From Rhynchopus euleeides (Eukaryota; Euglenozoa; Diplonemea; Diplonemida; Diplonemidae): 64,000 bases of DNA. Both the position numbers and the translations under genes were made by a program. The stretch lies in NCBI GenBank assembly GCA_963210315.1, contig OY723271.1, positions 1,612,001 through 1,676,000 of the forward strand, in the 5' to 3' direction. Below the pieces are notes generated by a model. It had not been told where the DNA came from. It saw only the letters and a list, made by a program, of their open reading frames with translations, and searched no databases. This document shows, in pieces, positions 1-10,462 of the stretch. Numbering within the stretch: the first letter of the stretch is position 1; each line of letters begins with the position of its first letter.

Positions 1-1681
1 TTTTCAGTATTCTCAGTTCCTAGAACCCCACACACCCCCCCTGGATGGGGGCGTCCCACCCGAAAAATCGATCCGTGTGTATGGCAATGATGGCCCATGT
101 TGTGCATCTCTCCCTCTCGATGCCGCCTGCTGCAATTTTGATCTATCTTCTCTTGGCACGGGCCGGGCAATACAAAGCTGCACGTCAAAACTGTTCACGT
201 TTAGGGCACAGCGCCAGCAGGAACGAATTGACAGCAACGAGGCACTGCTGTGGCACACCAACCTGATAGCCCAGATGGGGATTGCTTCCCTGCCTGGGCG
301 GCCTTCTGCAGTGCGGTAGAGGCACAGGCGTTGCCGGCACAGGTGCCCTCTCTGCTCCGAGCAGGCGAGATTCGCCGCTCGTGATTTAACTTGGTTTTGA
401 TTCAGTTCCGTCACCCGCCACCGCCCCCCACGCCCGCCCTCTTGCCTCCCTGTGATTGCGCACTATCGCCGCACAGCGAGGCGGTGAGGTGGTGATGCAG
501 CGGGGCGGTTGAGTGCTTTGATTTCACCTCTCCGTGAAAACAAAAAGAACGTAAATTCCTCTGCCACGCCCGTCCCACCATAATGATGTAGCAGCGATGA
601 CAACAATGCCAAGCAGCACAGATCGTGGCTGTGTGTTATGAGAGCAGTGGTAGCGCCAGGGCTCGGTGCGACCGACACTAAACATACAGCTGAAAGTGTG
701 TAAGCGATGGATTGTTTCGGTTATCGCCAGATTCTCACTCGGTGTGCCCTGCACTGCGGCAAGCCGTGTTAGCGTGTGTTGTGCATAAAGGCGGATGCAC
801 CAGGCAGAAGGGAACAATAATTGGAACCGTGTCGGGCGGTGCAAACACCAGGGGTGCCTTGAGGAGAATGTCGAAGGGCCAGTATGGTATCTTCGATAGA
901 ACCCATCGCACGGTTCTGCACTGCTGCACCCTTTTTTCCAGGTTTGGCGCACGAACAACGCCTTATCTTATTCCGATCACCAGTGGGATCCTCCTGTGTC
1001 AGTGCCAAAAAAAAGATAGCGGGTAGCGCTTTTTTTGGGGGAATAAAAGGCAAGCACCCACAAATGCTGTGGGGGTTGCATTCTTTGTTTGCCCCGCTTT
1101 GTCGCACAAACAACACCCCTATCTTTTCGTTTTGCAGTGTGTCGGGTGGCAGTACGCCCAACACCCACAGGATGGTGGCTGGATAGAAGAGTGATCGCAG
1201 CATGTCCAGCTATCTCAGTTGTTGGAACCACCAAGAATGGGAGAATCAACACATGCACACTTGCTCATTTGAAAGGCCATGGAAAGAGGGCCGGAAAGAA
1301 AGTCACAATTTGTGGGCTGGAATCACCAGCCAAAAAAAGAGAGCCGTCACCGGAGGTGGCAAATATTTCGATAAAACAAACAAACGGCTCATCCCCTCTC
1401 GCACGAGATGGGGTGAGGGGGGCTCCGAGGACCCCTCCTTGGCAACACCTTTCAGCCAAATCGTTCGACACTAATAAACAGAAACCTCCAGGAACACGGA
1501 ACACAACAGACTAACACACACTCATCAGCAGCATACCAAAGCCTTCTGGAAGGGTTTGAGCCCGCCCTCTTCTTCGGTCGGGTGGGGGCCTATAAAAGGA
1601 AACCGTCTCAATTGTTACCAAACTGGGCCATCCCCATGTCCCAGTTGAGCCCCTCACCCCCCTCTGTCTCCACACCTCGCC
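1..1681. other. Intergenic spacer, no supported gene
   Basis: I see no convincing coding region here; the open frames overlap on both strands and none has a recognisable domain. The stretch contains two copies of the GCGCACAA short repeat (near 938-970 and 1094-1130). A TATA-like string TATAAAAG lies at 1591-1598, and no gene follows it before the transposon at 1690. A segment near 1413-1445 resembles one near 36490-36530, both containing GGGGGGCTCCGAGG. Confidence 0.5.
938..970 (+). repeat. GCGCACAA short interspersed repeat, copy 1
   Basis: The segment reads as a pyrimidine run, then GGTTTGGCGCAC, ACAAC and CCTTATCTT. The same order of blocks recurs near 18251, 18555, 33886 and 57073, with weaker copies at 1094 and 39844. 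The dispersed, same-strand occurrence suggests a short mobile or transcript-processing element. Its function is unknown. Confidence 0.45.
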
Positions 1682-1689
1682 CCTACGTC

Positions 1690-2601
1690 CAGTGGTCGCG
1701 CTAAATATTGGGAAAATCACCCAAAATTTGGAAATCGGGAGCGAAAAAACGTACCTGAAAAAGGGGCTCGTTTTTGGGCGGGGAAACCGCGTTTCGTTGC
1801 ATTTCCGAGCCTCGCCCGGATCGTAGTGGGGTCATTTTGAAAAAATGGGCTTGTTTGAAGACACTCAAATTTTCCGTCCTGGTTGTCTCTACAGCATGTG
1901 ACCAGTAACACCTGGGCAAGGGGTCAGGCACCTGCTCGGAAAGCAGGTGTTGTGCTCGGAAAGCGGGAGTTCCCCACTCAGCTCAACTGCCAACAACGCC
2001 ACCAAGTAGGCAAACATGTGCCAGCTTGAGTGCCACCCCTGATACGGCGAGGGTGTAGCCTGTTCAAGACACTGATGCCAGCACTGGACGTGGGGACCCC
2101 ACGAAGCATGTTGTATGTGAAACCTCGTGCACACGCTATACAGGGGGGTCTGGGGGGCGGAGCCCCAGCCGCCGGAGGCCACGGTAGTGTCGAGCTGAAC
2201 TCGGTGTGGATCACACATCAGGTCGGAGCCCAGTGCTGCGCGGGAAGGCAAAAGGGGTGCTGAGAGTTTCATGCAAAGCGATGCTTGTGGAAGTTTGGGA
2301 ACGGTAAACCTGAGGGCGTGAAGAGCAGCAGCCGTCAAGGCCACCCACCCACCCCCACCACCCACCCCCGCCCCGCGGGGCCCATTTTTTTCTCTCCCCG
2401 GCTCTGCCTTCTTTTGAATATTTGAGATCCGTGCGAAACGCCATGGGGTCACTTTCATTTTTTTGGTGCACTTTTTTCATACTGAATTGGGGTACCAAAA
2501 TGTTTCGAGTTGTGGACAAATCCCTGTTTGCAAATAAAAAACGTACCTCAAAAAATCGCCGAAAATCCCGGGAGTAGGGAGTGAAGTTAGCGCGACCACT
2601 G
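1690..2601. mobile_element. Non-autonomous hAT-like element E1 (912 bp)
   Basis: The element starts CAGTGGTCGCGCTAA and ends with the inverse TTAGCGCGACCACTG. It is flanked by perfect 8-bp direct duplications CCTACGTC at 1682-1689 and 2602-2609. Termini beginning CAG with an 8-bp target duplication are the hAT superfamily signature. No transposase is encoded; the interior holds one copy of the R double-hairpin module (2143-2189). The right-hand duplication is shared with the adjacent element E2. Confidence 0.9.
2143..2189 (+). repeat. R double-hairpin module, copy R1 (in E1)
   Basis: The segment contains GGGTCTGGGGGGCGGAGCCCC followed by AGCCGCCGGAGGCCACGG. The first hairpin has lost two C on its 3' arm relative to the other copies. 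The downstream GCC-GGA-GGC hairpin is intact. Confidence 0.75.
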
Positions 2602-2880
2602 CCTACGTCCATGCATGCTGCTAAATGTGAGATTTTTGGGCCAAATTTCGGAATCCCAATACACTTTTTTTGGGGGCGAGTTTGTTAGGAAAATGGGGGT
2701 GGCACAGCGTCGTTCTTCCACACAAGAGGGTCGTTTTTGGCATCAACGGTTCAAACTCTCTTCACGGCGACCCTACTCAAATTTTTTTTTGCGTTATTGG
2801 GGGCCATATACTGTGCGTCAAAGTGTCGACGATGAGCCGCCTTTTTGGTGCCGTGGCTTGGCCATGGGCACACGCTACAA

Positions 2881-2940
2881 GGGGGGTCTGGGGGGCAGAG
2901 CCCCCCAGCCGCCGGAGGCCACGGTAGTGAACATCTGTTC
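2881..2940 (+). repeat. R double-hairpin module, copy R2 (in E2)
   Basis: Stems CTGGGGGGC and GCCCCCCAG flank the triloop AGA, followed by the GCC-GGA-GGC mini-hairpin and GGTAGTGAACATCTGTT. It is preceded by ACACGCTA as in R1, so the similarity extends slightly upstream of the hairpin. Confidence 0.8.
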
Positions 2941-3032
2941 ATTGTGGGCGTAGATTCTGTGTGAGTTGGCTGCGTGGCCTGAGGTTACTGGAGTGGTTGG
3001 ATTCCCTGACTTGATGGGTATCGAAGGGCTCC

Positions 3033-3088
3033 AGGGGGGTCTGGGGGGCGGAGCCCCCCAGCCGCCGGAGGCCACGGTAGCGAGCATA
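3033..3088 (+). repeat. R double-hairpin module, copy R3 (in E2)
   Basis: The segment has the same paired hairpins with GGA loops and ends GGTAGCGAGCATATGTTC. Together with R2 and the spacer between them it forms an R-spacer-R block that is homologous to the block in element E3 (11574-11792). Confidence 0.8.
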
Positions 3089-3362
3089 TGTTCCTGCAAA
3101 ACGTTCGACGTCGACCGTCGAACCAGTGTAGCCGGGTTGACGCTTTTTTATGGGGGGTGTAAACCCAAAATCACCGGGTCGACGGCCGACGCTTAGCATG
3201 CCTGCCACCGGGTGGGTGGGTGGGTGGGGGGGCTGCGCCCACCCACCCCCACCCACCCAATCTCGCCCCCAAAAAAAATGCACATATCTCGCCACCAAAA
3301 AAAATGCGAGGACCCCGAAAGTCCCAATGTCAATATCATTTAGCAGCAAGCATGCCTACGTC

Positions 3363-4958
3363 GGCCCGCATTTTTTTTTGCGTCTTGGCCGAGGCTGGGT
3401 TGCCCCAGACCCGAATATCTCGAACTTGGCTGTCGAAGATCACCTAGATGTGGTGGGGCTGCTCATGGCAGACGTACCGCAAGACGTAATTCTCGGAAAT
3501 GTCTCACGTGGAATATATTGGCTGAAAATCAGTGACCTCTCTCGCCAGGGGGGACGCTGCGGATACGGCCAAAAAAATCGTTCAATATCGTTCAAATCTC
3601 CTTATGATCCGCAAACCCCTCAATTGCGCAGAAAAGAAGGCGAGAGAGCGACATGGAACTTCTCTGTATCGTACACACGCCCCCTTTGCCCTCTCTCTCT
3701 CCTCTCCACCCCCCCCCCCCCCTCTCTCTCATCTCGTCCCCTTTCCGCGGCAATAACCCAATGCGGGGTTGTCTGCCCTTCGTCCGTTTGCCATACCCCA
3801 TTTGTCGCCCCTCTTTTCAACCAACATGTTCTTGCTGTGGTGCAATAAGTCGGGAGGCGGGGGAGGACAAATCGCCACCTGTTTTGGGGCCAATCTGGTT
3901 CTTCCCGGCCCGCAACACCGCTGAGCTCCGCCATAACCCCAGGTCAAACATCTATCGAGCGAGCAGTGCGGTTTGACCAACGCACCCCCTCCACCCGAGT
4001 TTTTGTGCACAATCAACAACCGTCTCGATTTGTTTTGGCAGGTTCTGGCAACCCTTGGCCCCTGGGGCTAAGACCCCCCCCCCGTTGTCCCCTGCCCCCT
4101 CCTTGACCCCTTCCGCTGGCATTCACGTGCCTTCAGGAGTTGCATCGGAGACCCGCCTCTCTAGCCTCGTCTAGCCTAGCGTCACACAGGCCTGTCAATA
4201 AAGGCTGTCTTGTCTGTCGGGGGAAGAAAACAAAGGGGAAGAACGGTATGAACTGGAAGCAAGTCGTCCCTCCACCCCCAGCCCGCACCCCGACCCGCAA
4301 CGCCGCCGAGCTCCGCCATATCCCCAGGTCAAATATCGATCGATCGAGCAGAACCATTCGTGCTCGCGCAAGCGGTTGCAGTCATTGCAGATGTTCGGAT
4401 CGTCTGCGATCCAGGCACACTGAACACCCACGCAGCCCGCAAACACACTTCATGACCTTTCTTGTTTCGGAGCATACATAGTATACCCTCCTTGTTCGGC
4501 GCGCCTCCGAAGAGGCAGGCGCTGCCTTTCGCACATCGGTTCGATGTAGGAGTGGAATATTGCGCACCTCGACCTTCGCATTCACGGGTGTATGTATGGC
4601 GATCTCCGTGACCCATTCATTACTCTTTCGAAACCTGATTCAGTTTTCCCGATGTAGACAGGCTGGGATCCTGACAGCGCGTCGTGTTTTCCCGACACCC
4701 CCATGCACCACGACCACTACCCCCGCATTCCACAGGTTTATCCACACCTAAGAGGTGCCCACACACAAACACAACCCCCCTTACACGGCAAAGAGCAGTT
4801 CACGCATCTGCCCCACTATCATTTCTTTTTGTTTCGTCTTTTCTCTCAGGAGGTAGCGCGCGTCGAGATCGTATCGTCGCAAGGCCGTTCTTATCCTGTT
4901 GCGGAGCTTCTTTTTTTTTTTGACTCTTTTTAAAGCAGCACCACCACACAAGGCAGCA
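3363..4958. other. Spacer upstream of the 4959 gene
   Basis: No gene is supported. A roughly 58-bp segment beginning CCGCAACACCGC near 3909-3968 is repeated at 4294-4351, and both copies end in ATCGAGC runs. Pyrimidine and poly-C tracts are frequent. A long pyrimidine tract ending CTCTCAG at 4849 looks like a splice acceptor for the gene that follows. Confidence 0.5.
4832..4849 (+). promoter_or_regulatory. Candidate splice or trans-splice acceptor
   Basis: A T/C-rich tract ends TTTTCTCTCAG, 109 bases before the ATG at 4959. The same arrangement precedes three other genes in the window (acceptors at 35039, 38627 and 40728). This is an inference from the tract only; no donor was identified. 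Confidence 0.4.
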
Positions 4959-5396
4959 ATGGGTATCGCAAGCTCGACCGATGGTGGGTACGATGCACGG
5001 GCATCCCAGCTGGCAGGCCGCGTCGACCCTGCTGCAGAGAAGGTGCTGGCTGCGGAGGAGGGGGCAGAGGCTATGGAGCGTATGCTGGAGAAGTGCATGA
5101 ACAGCACCGGCAGCAAGCGTGTGCTGAAGAGGCGCATCACGAAGGCCAAACGCGACGTGAAACTCGTGAAGAAGGACGTCCCTCTGCAGGTGTTCTACAG
5201 GGGGAACCCTGTCGAGCCGACGGAGCGCACCCGCATCACCACACGCCCCGACGACGAGTTTGAGGACTGGGAGGTTGTCGAGGTGACAACGCAGCTCCTC
5301 CGTTTCACCATCCCTGAAGAGGACCTCCCCTTCGGCCCCAGCGATGGCGAAAGCCAGGAGGATGACGGCAAGGCTGCATCCGTTGAGCGCGAGTGA
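4959..5396 (+). CDS. Small acidic-tailed protein with N-myristoylation-type start
   Basis: This is a 145-residue open frame starting MGIASS, which fits the N-myristoylation consensus (Gly2, Ser at position 6 region), so the product may be membrane-associated. Residues about 20-75 are charged and probably helical, with KRRITKAKRDVKLVKKD forming a basic patch. The C-terminal part is acidic (DDEFEDWEVVEV, GESQEDDG). I recognise no domain family. The start was chosen because it is the first ATG after a candidate acceptor at 4849 and gives the Gly2 context; the upstream frame in this register is not protein-like. The gene is intronless within its frame and ends with TGA. It stands alone among transposon-rich DNA. 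Function unknown. Confidence 0.6.
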   Translation: MGIASSTDGGYDARASQLAGRVDPAAEKVLAAEEGAEAMERMLEKCMNSTGSKRVLKRRITKAKRDVKLVKKDVPLQVFYRGNPVEPTERTRITTRPDDEFEDWEVVEVTTQLLRFTIPEEDLPFGPSDGESQEDDGKAASVERE

Positions 5397-5923
5397 GGAA
5401 AAGCCATGGCGTTGAGGGTGTGCTGCGAAGGCTTTGCCTGGCAGAGGCAATGAACGCACCCCCTGCCAACGACGTCAGGTGCCCAGCCCTGTCTAAACGC
5501 CCCCCCTGCCCTTGGAGGAGGGGCAGCGGAGCCTTGGTGTGTGATGATAAGCCACAGCAAAGCAACGGGTGTCCTGTGGGGTGGGGCGGGGTGGGCTGAG
5601 CAGCGCTTTTGCAACCAAAAAAATAATAAGTGATGCTGGTGCCCCTGATTTACCCCTTTTTCACTACGCACAAACTACGCAATCTGGGGGGGGGGTCTCG
5701 CTTTTTGGTCCCCCCCCAGTTTTTTTTGGTCCCCCTTTCTGTGTGGCTACTGAGACAGGACTGGAGGCACTGCGCTGACCGAGCAAAAAATTATTGCCAG
5801 AACTCACTATACACCGTACGAAAGAACGCACGACATGTGGGGCGGGACTCCAGAAACACCTGGGCAAGGTTGCCCCATGCCCAGAAACACCTGAGAAGGA
5901 AGTGAGTTCCAGGAGCCGCGTAG
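5397..5923. other. Spacer with short repeats
   Basis: No gene is supported. TTTCACTACGCACAAACTAC at about 5660 recurs at about 6587. The string CCAGAAACACCTG occurs twice (about 5850 and 5879). Poly-G and poly-C runs lie near 5685-5740. Confidence 0.45.
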
Positions 5924-6256
5924 AACACCCTCGAGATTGTGAATGATGATACGATCACAGCCTTCAGGGCGATGCGAGGTGCCACCCTGAAGGTGGCCCT
6001 TGACATCAAGGAGAGCGTCGGCCGAGGGGTCGACGAAAAGCTGAAGAAGGTGCTACTGGCACTGGATCCCGCGGGGTATACGGAGGTCACCGCCACACAG
6101 GCAACCTCCGCTGACAACGTCCAGGAGACGTTATCCGAGGGGATCACAACGGCACTAGAGATCTGTGTCACGGGATCCAGGCGCCCACTCTCCCTCGACG
6201 GTCTGGGGATTGTTGTTGGGTATGGTGTCGTTTCCTGCAGCTGCAAAAAAGCGTAG
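5924..6256 (+). CDS. Possible internal exon of an unrecognised gene
   Basis: A protein-like frame opens immediately after an in-frame TAG that could be a splice acceptor (GCGTAG at 5923). It runs N-T-L-E-I-V-N-D-D-T-I-T and continues with GATLKVALDIKESVGRGVDEKLKKVLLALD in pieces that look helical. The only alternative start is a GTG at 5939, so a first exon upstream is expected, but I could not place one. The last residues (after about 6170) become cysteine-rich and probably lie beyond the real coding end. No family is recognised. It could equally be a degraded gene. Confidence 0.3.
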   Translation, partial: NTLEIVNDDTITAFRAMRGATLKVALDIKESVGRGVDEKLKKVLLALDPAGYTEVTATQATSADNVQETLSEGITTALEICVTGSRRPLSLDGLGIVVGYGVVSCSCKKA

Positions 6257-6272
6257 CAACTGTGCTTCCTTC

Positions 6273-6373
6273 TTCCTTAATGATGCGTTGACGCTTCCAC
6301 CCGGAGGAGCTGAAGCAGGCACCGCTTAATGATGCGTTGATGCTTCCACCCGACGAGCTGAAGCAGGCACCGC
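6273..6373 (+). repeat. Tandem duplication of a roughly 50-bp segment
   Basis: TTAATGATGCGTTGACGCTT at about 6277 and TTAATGATGCGTTGATGCTT at about 6327 begin two adjacent copies. Both continue through CCACCCG, GAGCTGAAGCAGGCACCGC with few differences. An Ala/Pro-rich open frame (6337-6534) follows the second copy but lacks recognisable homology. Confidence 0.6.
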
Positions 6374-6599
6374 GCCAAAGGGCACCCCCAAAGAGACCTG
6401 CAAAGACTGCGTCGAAACCCGCACCGAAGGCTGCCAGCGCTGCAGCACCTGAAGAACCTGCAGCACCTGAAGCGCCTGCACCCTCACTGACCCCGGAACA
6501 GCAAGAACTCCTTGAGTTTGGGGTCCCGGCATAGAGACAGAGAATGGCTGAGTAAATCAAAAAATGAGACCCCCCCCCCCCCTTTTCACTACGCACAAA

Positions 6600-8232
6600 C
6601 TACGCAATATGGGGTCGTCAGGGGCACCAGATGCTGCAGCAACAATTAGGGAGGAGAAGGGACGAAACGCGCGCGGTGAAACCCTCAGAGGGGGTGTCGG
6701 TATTTTCCCTTCAGGGAGGAGGGTAAACAATGTGATGCCCCTTGCACACTGATGCAAAGCTTTTGGCGTAGGGTGTGAATGCCTCCAGTGTGACCCCCTT
6801 TTTTTTTGCGAACACAACAGCCCAGGCAGAGAGGAGGCAAAAGGTGAACCAACATCGGAGATTGCATTAAAAGTCCTATCCGGTGCGCTCTGCACCCAAC
6901 AAAGGAGACTACCCGGTGAGTTTTTCTCGCTGTGGTTTGACGGACGAACTGCGACTATTCTCCGTGAGGACAAAGCACCTTCTGGCAACAGTGTGCCCAC
7001 CACTGTCTGGTAGTCTCGTATGTCACGCTGGAGGTATTGATACCATACCAAGTGGATGGTGGCCAAAACCAGGATTGCGATATGTGTGTATCGACTGTGG
7101 AGAGTTGCATCAGAGTCAACTCGGTGCACTCCGCTAAGTCGAATCCAAGAAAGGGGGGGTTAACCGTTATGAGGTTGTGTGCGTCTCCGTCTCCCGTCTC
7201 CCGCCCCCCCCCCCCTCCCACCGTTTCCTTCTCCCCTCCTATCTACACTCAGCTGACCACTGCAGGTCGGCACAGGGAATCGAGGCAATGTTCAATGACG
7301 ATTGAATGATGCCAAAAACCAATACAAACCAAACCAAACCATGTGGAAGTGAACCAGGCTACGGGTTGTTCGAACCCTGGCCCCTGCCCCCCCCCCCCCC
7401 TTTCGTGGCGTTCCGCCTGCACCACCTTCCTTCCCCCGTCTCCCGCCAGCCCCATTTGTTTCTGTTCCTGATTACGTTGCCATTTTTTGTGTGAAACCCC
7501 ACCCCCTCTTATATTGCGTCCCCTCCGACCCAGGCACACTCCTCCCCCCTTCCCTCGGGCATCTGCAGGGCAAATTCCTTTTTCCCTGCAGCCTGTGTGG
7601 GGGTGGATTTTTTTTCTCCATCACTTTTTCCTCAGAGACCACCCCCCTCACACACACCCGACCTGTGCGCAAACCTGAAAAAGAGAATTGGCGCACCCCT
7701 CTCAAGCATAATGCCACAGCACAACGAGAGGGCGGGGCGTGCCTTTGCAACTGAGGGGGTGAATCAGAGAGGTCAACTGGCCCTACCCAGCGGGAGGTCA
7801 GATTTCTCCCCCCTTCTCTCTCTGCCTGTGTGCCTGCATCACTTCTGACCACCTCAGATGCCTTGGCCCCGGGAAGAACCCGAAACAGAAGCTGAAATGC
7901 TATTCTGCAACTCCGCCGTGCGGCTGCAGTGCGGCTAGAAGAACATGAGACAGCAGCCCCCGTTTCACCGGGGAGGGTGGAGGGGTTAGTGCGCAGAGCA
8001 GCCAACAAGCACAGGTTGAGAGGGGCTGCTGCTGGGGCGGCGGTGGAGGTTGCAGATTTGCTTCTTTTTCTTGGGTGGGAGGGGGTTGTTCCCCCCTCCC
8101 ACGGCTCTGTGTGATTCCGCCTGCCATCACGACGCCCGTGATGCATGTCAGATCACGCGCACATCTTCCAGGTTGTGATTTTCTTCCGCTCGATCAGGGA
8201 AACGGGCCTGACGCCCCCCCCCCCCCCCCCCC
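6600..8232. other. Gene-free spacer
   Basis: I see overlapping low-complexity frames only, with poly-C tracts at about 7205, 7388 and 8215-8234. No domain, repeat family or RNA gene is supported. The final C-run directly abuts the TA target of element E5. Confidence 0.45.
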
Positions 8233-8279
8233 CCTAGGCATACAGTGCAAACGATAATTATTATCGCATACCTGGGACC

Positions 8280-8630
8280 CCCCGTGTATAAGTCCCCCCC
8301 CCTTACCCCCGTGTTTAAGTCCCCCCCTGGGGGTCTGGCAGGGGGGGGACTTAAACACAGGTGGACCTAAACACGGGGGTGGGCTGGTCTGGAGGGTCAT
8401 CAGGTGGCCCCTAGGCCCTCCAGGTGCTGTCAGAGTCGAAAAGTGGGGTGCCAAAAGTCCATCCGGACCGGAATTACCCCCCTACGACAGCAGAGGAAGA
8501 GGTCTTCTTGGTCTCCACTGTGCCACCCCCGTGTTTAAGCCCCCCCTGTGTTTAGGTCCGCCCCCCCGTGTTTAAGTCCCCCCCGGCCGAAAATCGCCTC
8601 CAGGGGGGGGACTTAAACACGGGGGGTCCC
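8280..8630. repeat. Inverted CCCCGTGTTTAAGTCCCC repeats of E5
   Basis: Plus-strand copies at about 8280, 8309, 8526 and 8564 face minus-strand copies at about 8341, 8362 and 8607. They therefore form several possible large hairpins in the subterminal region. They are absent from the rest of the window. Confidence 0.65.
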
Positions 8631-8634
8631 AGGT

Positions 8635-8706
8635 ACGATAATTATTATCGTATTCCCATTATCGTATATTATCGTATACGATAATATACGATAATGGTGC
8701 GATAAT
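8635..8706. repeat. Palindromic ATTATCGTATACGATAAT cluster of E5
   Basis: Several overlapping palindromes built on TTATCGTA and TACGATAA follow each other here. The same family recurs at 10000-10125 and 13190-13245, which mark the two sides of the K1 insertion. K1 entered one of these palindromes (ATCGTA | TGCGAT). Confidence 0.7.
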
Positions 8707-10147
8707 TTTTTTGAGATTTTCGGAAAACCAGAAATCAGCCCAGAGCACATTGAAAAAGTGGTAAAAGTGGAGCCGGAAGCTGCCATTTTTGCTTCTTTGA
8801 ATTATTGGTGACAGGGGGCTTCACTCAGAAGTGTAGAATGTCCCTCACAAATGGGTAGCAGAGACACACCACACATAGTGCCATGACATGCACATCACTA
8901 TGTCTGTCTGAAGAAGTTTCAGGCACAGTGGGGCGGAGAGGACTCTGGGGATGGGGCAGTGGCCGTTCCACATGCCCTTCCCCTCGTGACTTACACCCTG
9001 TCGCCACCCCACTTCATGGAAAACATGACTACGCAGCAACAGGGTCATACTTGCGGCGGTATGCAACCACCAGTACAGCCTGTTGCGGGTTCGCAAAGCC
9101 GACTGGTACGCTGCCTTGCCGTCGGGACCCAGATACTGAGGACACCCCTGTGAGAACACTGAGGGAAGACGTTGGGCTAGCCTAGTTGAAGCAGGTGTCG
9201 GGGTGACCGAGACAGAGCACCCTGCCCAGAACATGAACAAGAAAGACTGTTCGACTGATGGGGAAGAACCTGATAGGCAGGTGTGGTCTTCGGTGCAATG
9301 TTTGGAGAGATCAGGAGATTTCTCTTCAAGGCTACCACTTATGTTGGACTTGGCCTTCGCTCCCGTGAGCAGTGAAAAAGTGAGGAACACCGTTCTTCCC
9401 CTCTGACTGACGACCAGTGATGACATAGCGAAGGACCTTGAATGGGGTTTGAACCCGAGAGAGTCAATACTCAACCAAAGGTAATCTTGAGGACCTGGCA
9501 CGGAACGGGCGATACGAACGCTCCCACCGTGCGCACGGACCTGTCTGCAACTCTACAAGGAACCACGGGGTGGCGCGCGCACATCACCTCGGAGGCCTCA
9601 AGGAGCCTGCCTGACCTGCACGACTCCGCTGCGCTACAAGGCGGAGCTCGGGCGCCATCCTCACCGACAGCAAGGCAAGGGGTGATGATCATCTGGAGAC
9701 ACCTGAGCCCATGCAGGATCGGAGAGACGCGATCCACCTGAGGGAGACCACCATCCACCTCCTTCGGACAGACCACACAGCCTTGTCGATGACCACAGCA
9801 GCCCGGACACAGACCAGTACGCGTACCCTGCCTGCAGCACCGGACCCCACAGGCTCATCTTACCCTTCCTGGTGCTGGGAGAATGGTAGTGATCTCTATT
9901 TTGTGGCTGATTGTGGCCCTTGGCGGGGTTTGGTGGCGTTTGGCGGTGGTAAACTGGAGATTTCGGTGATTGGTTTCGGGCAAAATCAGGTGGGTATCGC
10001 ATACGATAATGGGATTATCGTATGTTATCGCATACGATAATAATTATCGTATCCGGTCGTATACGATAATGGGATTATCGCATCATACGATAATGGATTA
10101 TCGTATGCGATAATAAATTATCGTACACGGTGGACTCCAGCGGCCCT

Positions 10148-10275
10148 AGCGGGAGTCTGGGAGCGGGAGTCTGAGCGGGTGTCAAAGACTCCCGCTAGCG
10201 GGAGTCCAGACTCCCGCTAGCGGGAGTCTATACTCCCGCTAGGGGGAGTCTGACTCCCCCTAGCGGGAGTCTTTT
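10148..10275. repeat. Palindromic CCCGCTAGCGGG cluster, left end of K1
   Basis: Six or more near-perfect palindromes (GACTCCCGCTAGCGGGAGTC and its CTAGGGGGAGTC variants) follow one another just inside the terminus. Equivalent clusters occur at the right end, at the internal terminus and in K2. Such subterminal arrays commonly serve as transposase binding sites. Confidence 0.8.
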
Positions 10276-10462
10276 CACCTATTTTCATCCATTTTTCCCA
10301 TGATATAGTTACAGTCTACTGGCGTGGGGGGTAAAATCATGGTGGAAGAGGGATGGGGAGGGGCTTGTTTTGCTTCTGTCAGTTTCCCCGGACTCTGGAC
10401 TACCTACCTATCCTCCTGGTAGCGGCTACACCTGCGGAGGTGAGCGGTTAGAATTTGAGGTG

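Larger units (their letters stand above)
2610..3354. mobile_element. Non-autonomous TIR element E2 (745 bp) sharing a TSD with E1
   Basis: The left end CATGCATGCTGCTAAATG and the inverted right end CATGCTTGCTGCTAAATG match at 17 of 18 positions. The 8-bp duplications CCTACGTC lie at 2602-2609 and 3355-3362. The left duplication is also the right duplication of E1, so one element inserted into the target duplication of the other. The 8-bp duplication fits hAT, but the terminus is not CAG, so the superfamily is less certain than for E1. The interior carries two R modules separated by a spacer that is also found in E3. A G-rich/C-rich hairpin lies near 3205-3260. Confidence 0.85.

Noticed and set aside
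7472-8146. A 224-codon minus-strand frame
   Set aside because: Arg/Ser/Pro-rich low complexity, overlapped by equally long frames on the other strand, with no domain.
9440-9480. tRNA-like T-arm (GGTTTGAACCC)
   Set aside because: No acceptor stem, D-arm or anticodon arm can be drawn around it.
8845-9501. Minus-strand frame inside E5 as its transposase
   Set aside because: No transposase motif, and the composition looks like non-coding DNA. A longer relative would be needed to decide.
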